From RGIG9079 sp964567845 (GTDB lineage: Bacteria; Bacteroidota; Bacteroidia; Bacteroidales; Marinifilaceae), in NCBI GenBank assembly GCA_964567845.1, contig CAZMOG010000101.1:1-5336 (forward strand): a stretch of 5,336 bases of DNA, given 5' to 3'. Of this stretch, positions 5,320 to 5,336 are shown piece after piece. The position numbers and the translations under genes are program-made. The notes below the pieces were generated by a model. The model searched no databases. It saw only the letters and a program-made list of their open reading frames with translations, and was not told where the DNA came from. Every line of letters begins with the position of its first letter. Position 1 is the stretch's first letter.

Positions 5320-5336
5320 AATAGGTTACATGGTAA

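Overview
The window looks like chromosomal DNA from a gut-type low-to-mid GC Firmicute, most likely a Clostridia member of the Oscillospiraceae/Ruminococcaceae kind. The basis is purine-rich Shine-Dalgarno sites (AGGAG, GGAGG), ATG starts, tightly packed co-directional genes, a perfect SigA-type promoter and the type of protein families present. This is inference from style; no marker gene fixes the taxon. All genes read on the + strand.

Region 1 (1-1613) is AT-richer and disturbed. It holds the 3' part of a gene for an alpha/alpha-barrel protein that resembles prenyltransferase/squalene-cyclase repeat proteins (2-811, 5' end outside the window). A related second copy follows (832 to about 1340). 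The second copy is broken twice: a one-base frameshift lies in a T5 run at 949-953, and its C-terminal half is replaced, in frame, by the last ~88 residues of a uroporphyrinogen-decarboxylase/MtaA-like methyltransferase (about 1347-1613). This looks like a rearrangement junction or an assembly chimera and is the most unusual thing in the window.

Region 2 (1648-3607) is a compact, GC-richer three-gene run: a sugar phosphate isomerase/epimerase-like TIM barrel, an ATGA-overlapping QueG-like double [4Fe-4S] protein, and a NUDIX hydrolase whose Shine-Dalgarno overlaps the preceding stop codon. They are probably co-transcribed. No promoter is obvious just upstream of 1648, so they may be read from upstream.

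Region 3 (3608-3808) is an intergenic regulatory stretch. It carries a consensus promoter (TTGACA, 17 bp, TATAAT) with inverted repeats over the -35, over the -10 and just downstream of the expected start site. Region 4 (3809-5263) is a two-gene operon: an extended-SDR NAD-dependent epimerase/dehydratase and a GNAT acetyltransferase with a streptothricin-acetyltransferase-like C-terminus. The last 73 bases contain a strong GGGACAG/CTGTCCC hairpin that resembles a dispersed REP-like element.

No RNA gene, CRISPR array, transposase or phage gene was found. No clearly new multi-gene system can be claimed. The leads worth following are the chimeric gene, the uncharacterised barrel-protein pair and the dyad-rich promoter.
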